Assembly: GCF_022539315.1 (NCBI RefSeq)
Contig: NC_066315.1
Coordinates: 126,391,374-126,455,373, forward strand
From: Serinus canaria
Taxonomy: Eukaryota > Chordata > Aves > Passeriformes > Fringillidae
DNA length: 64,000 bases
Reading direction: 5' to 3'
Under the pieces are notes generated by a model. It was given only the letters and a program-made list of their open reading frames with translations, was not told where the DNA came from and did no database searches. A program made the position numbers and the translations under genes. Positions 63,101 to 64,000 of the stretch are shown piece after piece (position 1 is the first letter of the stretch; each line of letters begins with the position of its first letter).

Positions 63101-63650
63101 AACCAACATAGCTGTCAGAGACTCATCTTGTTTTCTTAATCTTTCTTACTTTTAAGCTAGCTGGTACCCCAAGTCATTTGATACCAACACTGACCTGAAT
63201 TAAAACATGGCTTAAAAAAACCATTGTTTTTTAAGAGATTAGACTTTTCCTTTAAATAATTTACTGGCCACAAAAACATCAGCTAATTGTATTGCATTTT
63301 TTGTCATGTTTGAAATGCAAAAACATGCACAGGTGGGTATCTGAAGAAAGAGATAGCTGCACAGGCTGTAATCCAACACCTGTTCTCATGTTGTTCATGC
63401 TCATAGATGATACTGGTTTACCTTAAGTTCCTCAGAATCAATGAAGCCACTGTGGTCGCTGTCATATTTCCTCCATGTCTGCAATCAGAATGGGAATGCT
63501 TTAATGAAATGTTTGTGGCAAGCAGGTCTTTGATGGTTTTGTAACAGACAACTTTTCGTACTGTACCTGCATGAAATCTTCACTTGACTTTAGCTGCTGG
63601 CATCTGAAGAACAACAGGAAATTCTCTTCCGTTGGCAATACCTGAGCAAG
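57059..63650 (-). CDS. CALB1: CALB1 (calbindin-D28k), exons 4-11 (partial gene)
   Basis: Cytosolic EF-hand calcium buffer/sensor of neurons, and in birds of vitamin-D-responsive gut, kidney and shell gland. Exons in the window: 63650-63567, 63478-63422, 60459-60382, 58122-58067, 57969-57930, 57838-57785, 57652-57581, 57172-57059; 555 nt, residues 79-262 by chicken numbering, ending CAEEN then TAG. Phases all join. Loops seen: EF3 D112-E123 ([12 protein letters not shown]), EF4 D156-E167 ([12 protein letters not shown]), EF5 D200-E211 ([12 protein letters not shown], split by intron 9), and a degenerate EF6 around [12 protein letters not shown], which lacks the usual acidic ligands. EF1, EF2 and the promoter lie right of the window, so the vitamin D control region cannot be judged. 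Confidence 0.97.
57581..57652 (-). CDS. CALB1: CALB1 exon 10 (residues 202-225), EF5
   Basis: [20 protein letters not shown] then KNKK: remainder of the EF5 loop and exiting helix. Acceptor TTTTTCAG|GAT, donor AAAAAG|GTAATC. Confidence 0.96.
57785..57838 (-). CDS. CALB1: CALB1 exon 9 (residues 184-201)
   Basis: [18 protein letters not shown]: entering helix and the first two residues of the EF5 loop. Acceptor GCATTTAG|GGT, donor GATCAA|GTAAGT. Confidence 0.95.
57930..57969 (-). CDS. CALB1: CALB1 exon 8 (residues 170-183)
   Basis: [14 protein letters not shown]. Only 40 nt. Acceptor CTCCAAAG|A is pyrimidine-poor near the AG but is preceded by a good TTTTTTTCC tract; donor TTTCAG|GTATGA. Confidence 0.93.
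58067..58122 (-). CDS. CALB1: CALB1 exon 7 (residues 152-170), EF4
   Basis: [18 protein letters not shown] plus two bases of R170; canonical loop D156-E167. Acceptor CTTTCAG|CTC, donor GCCAG|GTATGT. Confidence 0.96.
60382..60459 (-). CDS. CALB1: CALB1 exon 6 (residues 126-151)
   Basis: [20 protein letters not shown] then EYTEIM: linker helix between EF3 and EF4. Acceptor TTAACAG|AGC, donor ATAATG|GTAAGT. Confidence 0.95.
61425..61665 (-). repeat. Possible ancient CR1/L3-type LINE fragment
   Basis: Plus strand shows the antisense landmarks of old CR1-clade 3' regions: ttattcagtccaagtc, then ctactgtcattactattgttagaaagttt, cttgatttccagcttaaat. Strongly eroded; lies in CALB1 intron 5. Confidence 0.35.
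62363..62748 (+). mobile_element. CR1 LINE 3' fragment in CALB1 intron 5
   Basis: Sense-orientation CR1: gagcatctctgctatgaaga, aagcttggagaagaggagct, caggaaacagattttcactg, cactggcagaggttgcccat, aggggctggaccagatgacc and the terminal ccctatgattctgtgatcc. Antisense to CALB1. The 108-codon minus-strand open frame across it is a shadow. Confidence 0.85.
63422..63478 (-). CDS. CALB1: CALB1 exon 5 (residues 107-125), EF3
   Basis: [19 protein letters not shown]: a complete canonical EF-hand loop (D-x-D-x-S-G-x-I-D-x-x-E). Acceptor ATTGCAG|ACA, donor CTTAAG|GTAAAC. Confidence 0.96.
63567..63650 (-). CDS. CALB1: CALB1 exon 4 (residues 79-106)
   Basis: [20 protein letters not shown]... SSEDFMQ: the exiting helix of EF2 and linker into EF3. 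Acceptor CTTACAG|CTT, donor ATGCAG|GTACAG. Confidence 0.95.
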
Positions 63651-64000
63651 CTGTAAGAAAATTTTAGATTAAATTTTGGCTCTTTATCAGGCCTGCTGAG
63701 CCTGTAATAGAGCATGAAGATTTTTAAAAGTGTATGGAATTCTTTTTGCTCATACTGCTGCTACTGTATTGTGGCCCACTTGGAAGCTTCATCCTGCTAG
63801 CTGAAGTGTTTGGAAGGTGCCTCTGAAAGGCTGCTGGCCTGCAGCTTTGTCACAGTCATCAAGGTCAAACAGAACTTGAGGTCTGAGAGGAGGGAGTAAG
63901 GTAGCACTTTACCAAAAGGGTAGCTGGGGAAAGGGGGAAAAAAATCACCCATGCAGAATTAGAATCTGTATTAAAATCCATTGAATCAGCATGAAGGGAA

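Overview
This is intron-rich, AT-rich vertebrate nuclear DNA, and the evidence points to a bird, most likely a songbird (passerine). Three things support this. The coding exons match avian/vertebrate OSGIN2, NBN, DECR1 and CALB1, in the order known from human 8q21 and chicken chromosome 2. CR1-type LINE fragments are scattered through it. There are also two short elements with a tRNA-Ile-like head and a CR1-like tail, the architecture described for the passerine SINE family TguSINE1. There is no prokaryotic or plasmid content.

Layout. (1) Positions 1-587 hold the last coding exon of OSGIN2 (+), followed by its 3' UTR to about 2.15 kb. (2) 2.15-10.18 kb is non-coding sequence between convergent genes, including the NBN 3' UTR. 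(3) 10,182-32,812 (-) holds a complete NBN (nibrin) gene. All 16 coding exons could be placed with GT/AG borders and compatible phases, giving a 759-residue protein with FHA, tandem BRCT, and MRE11- and ATM-binding C-terminal segments. (4) 32.7-33.2 kb is the NBN promoter CpG island, with a five-copy minisatellite just inside intron 1. (5) 33.2-34.9 kb is a short spacer between head-to-head genes. (6) 34,994-49,462 (+) holds a complete DECR1 (mitochondrial 2,4-dienoyl-CoA reductase), 10 exons and 335 residues, with a CpG island at its start and a poly(A) signal at 49,574. (7) 49.6-57.06 kb is the tail-to-tail spacer plus the CALB1 3' UTR. (8) 57,059-63,650 (-) holds CALB1 (calbindin-D28k) exons 4-11, residues 79-262; exons 1-3 lie beyond the right edge.

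The four genes are not an operon or pathway. They are unrelated neighbours: an oxidative-stress growth regulator, the DNA double-strand-break sensor subunit of MRE11-RAD50-NBN, a fatty-acid beta-oxidation enzyme, and a calcium buffer. I found no previously undescribed multi-gene system. The most unusual local structure is a roughly 248-bp duplicate of the middle of NBN exon 11 (about 95% identical) inside the adjacent NBN intron, still open in the original reading frame but without compatible splice phases. Other items worth checking are a perfect 20-bp inverted repeat in NBN intron 2, the promoter-proximal minisatellite, the two SINEs, an in-frame tandem splice acceptor in NBN exon 8, and a possible solo LTR in NBN intron 5.
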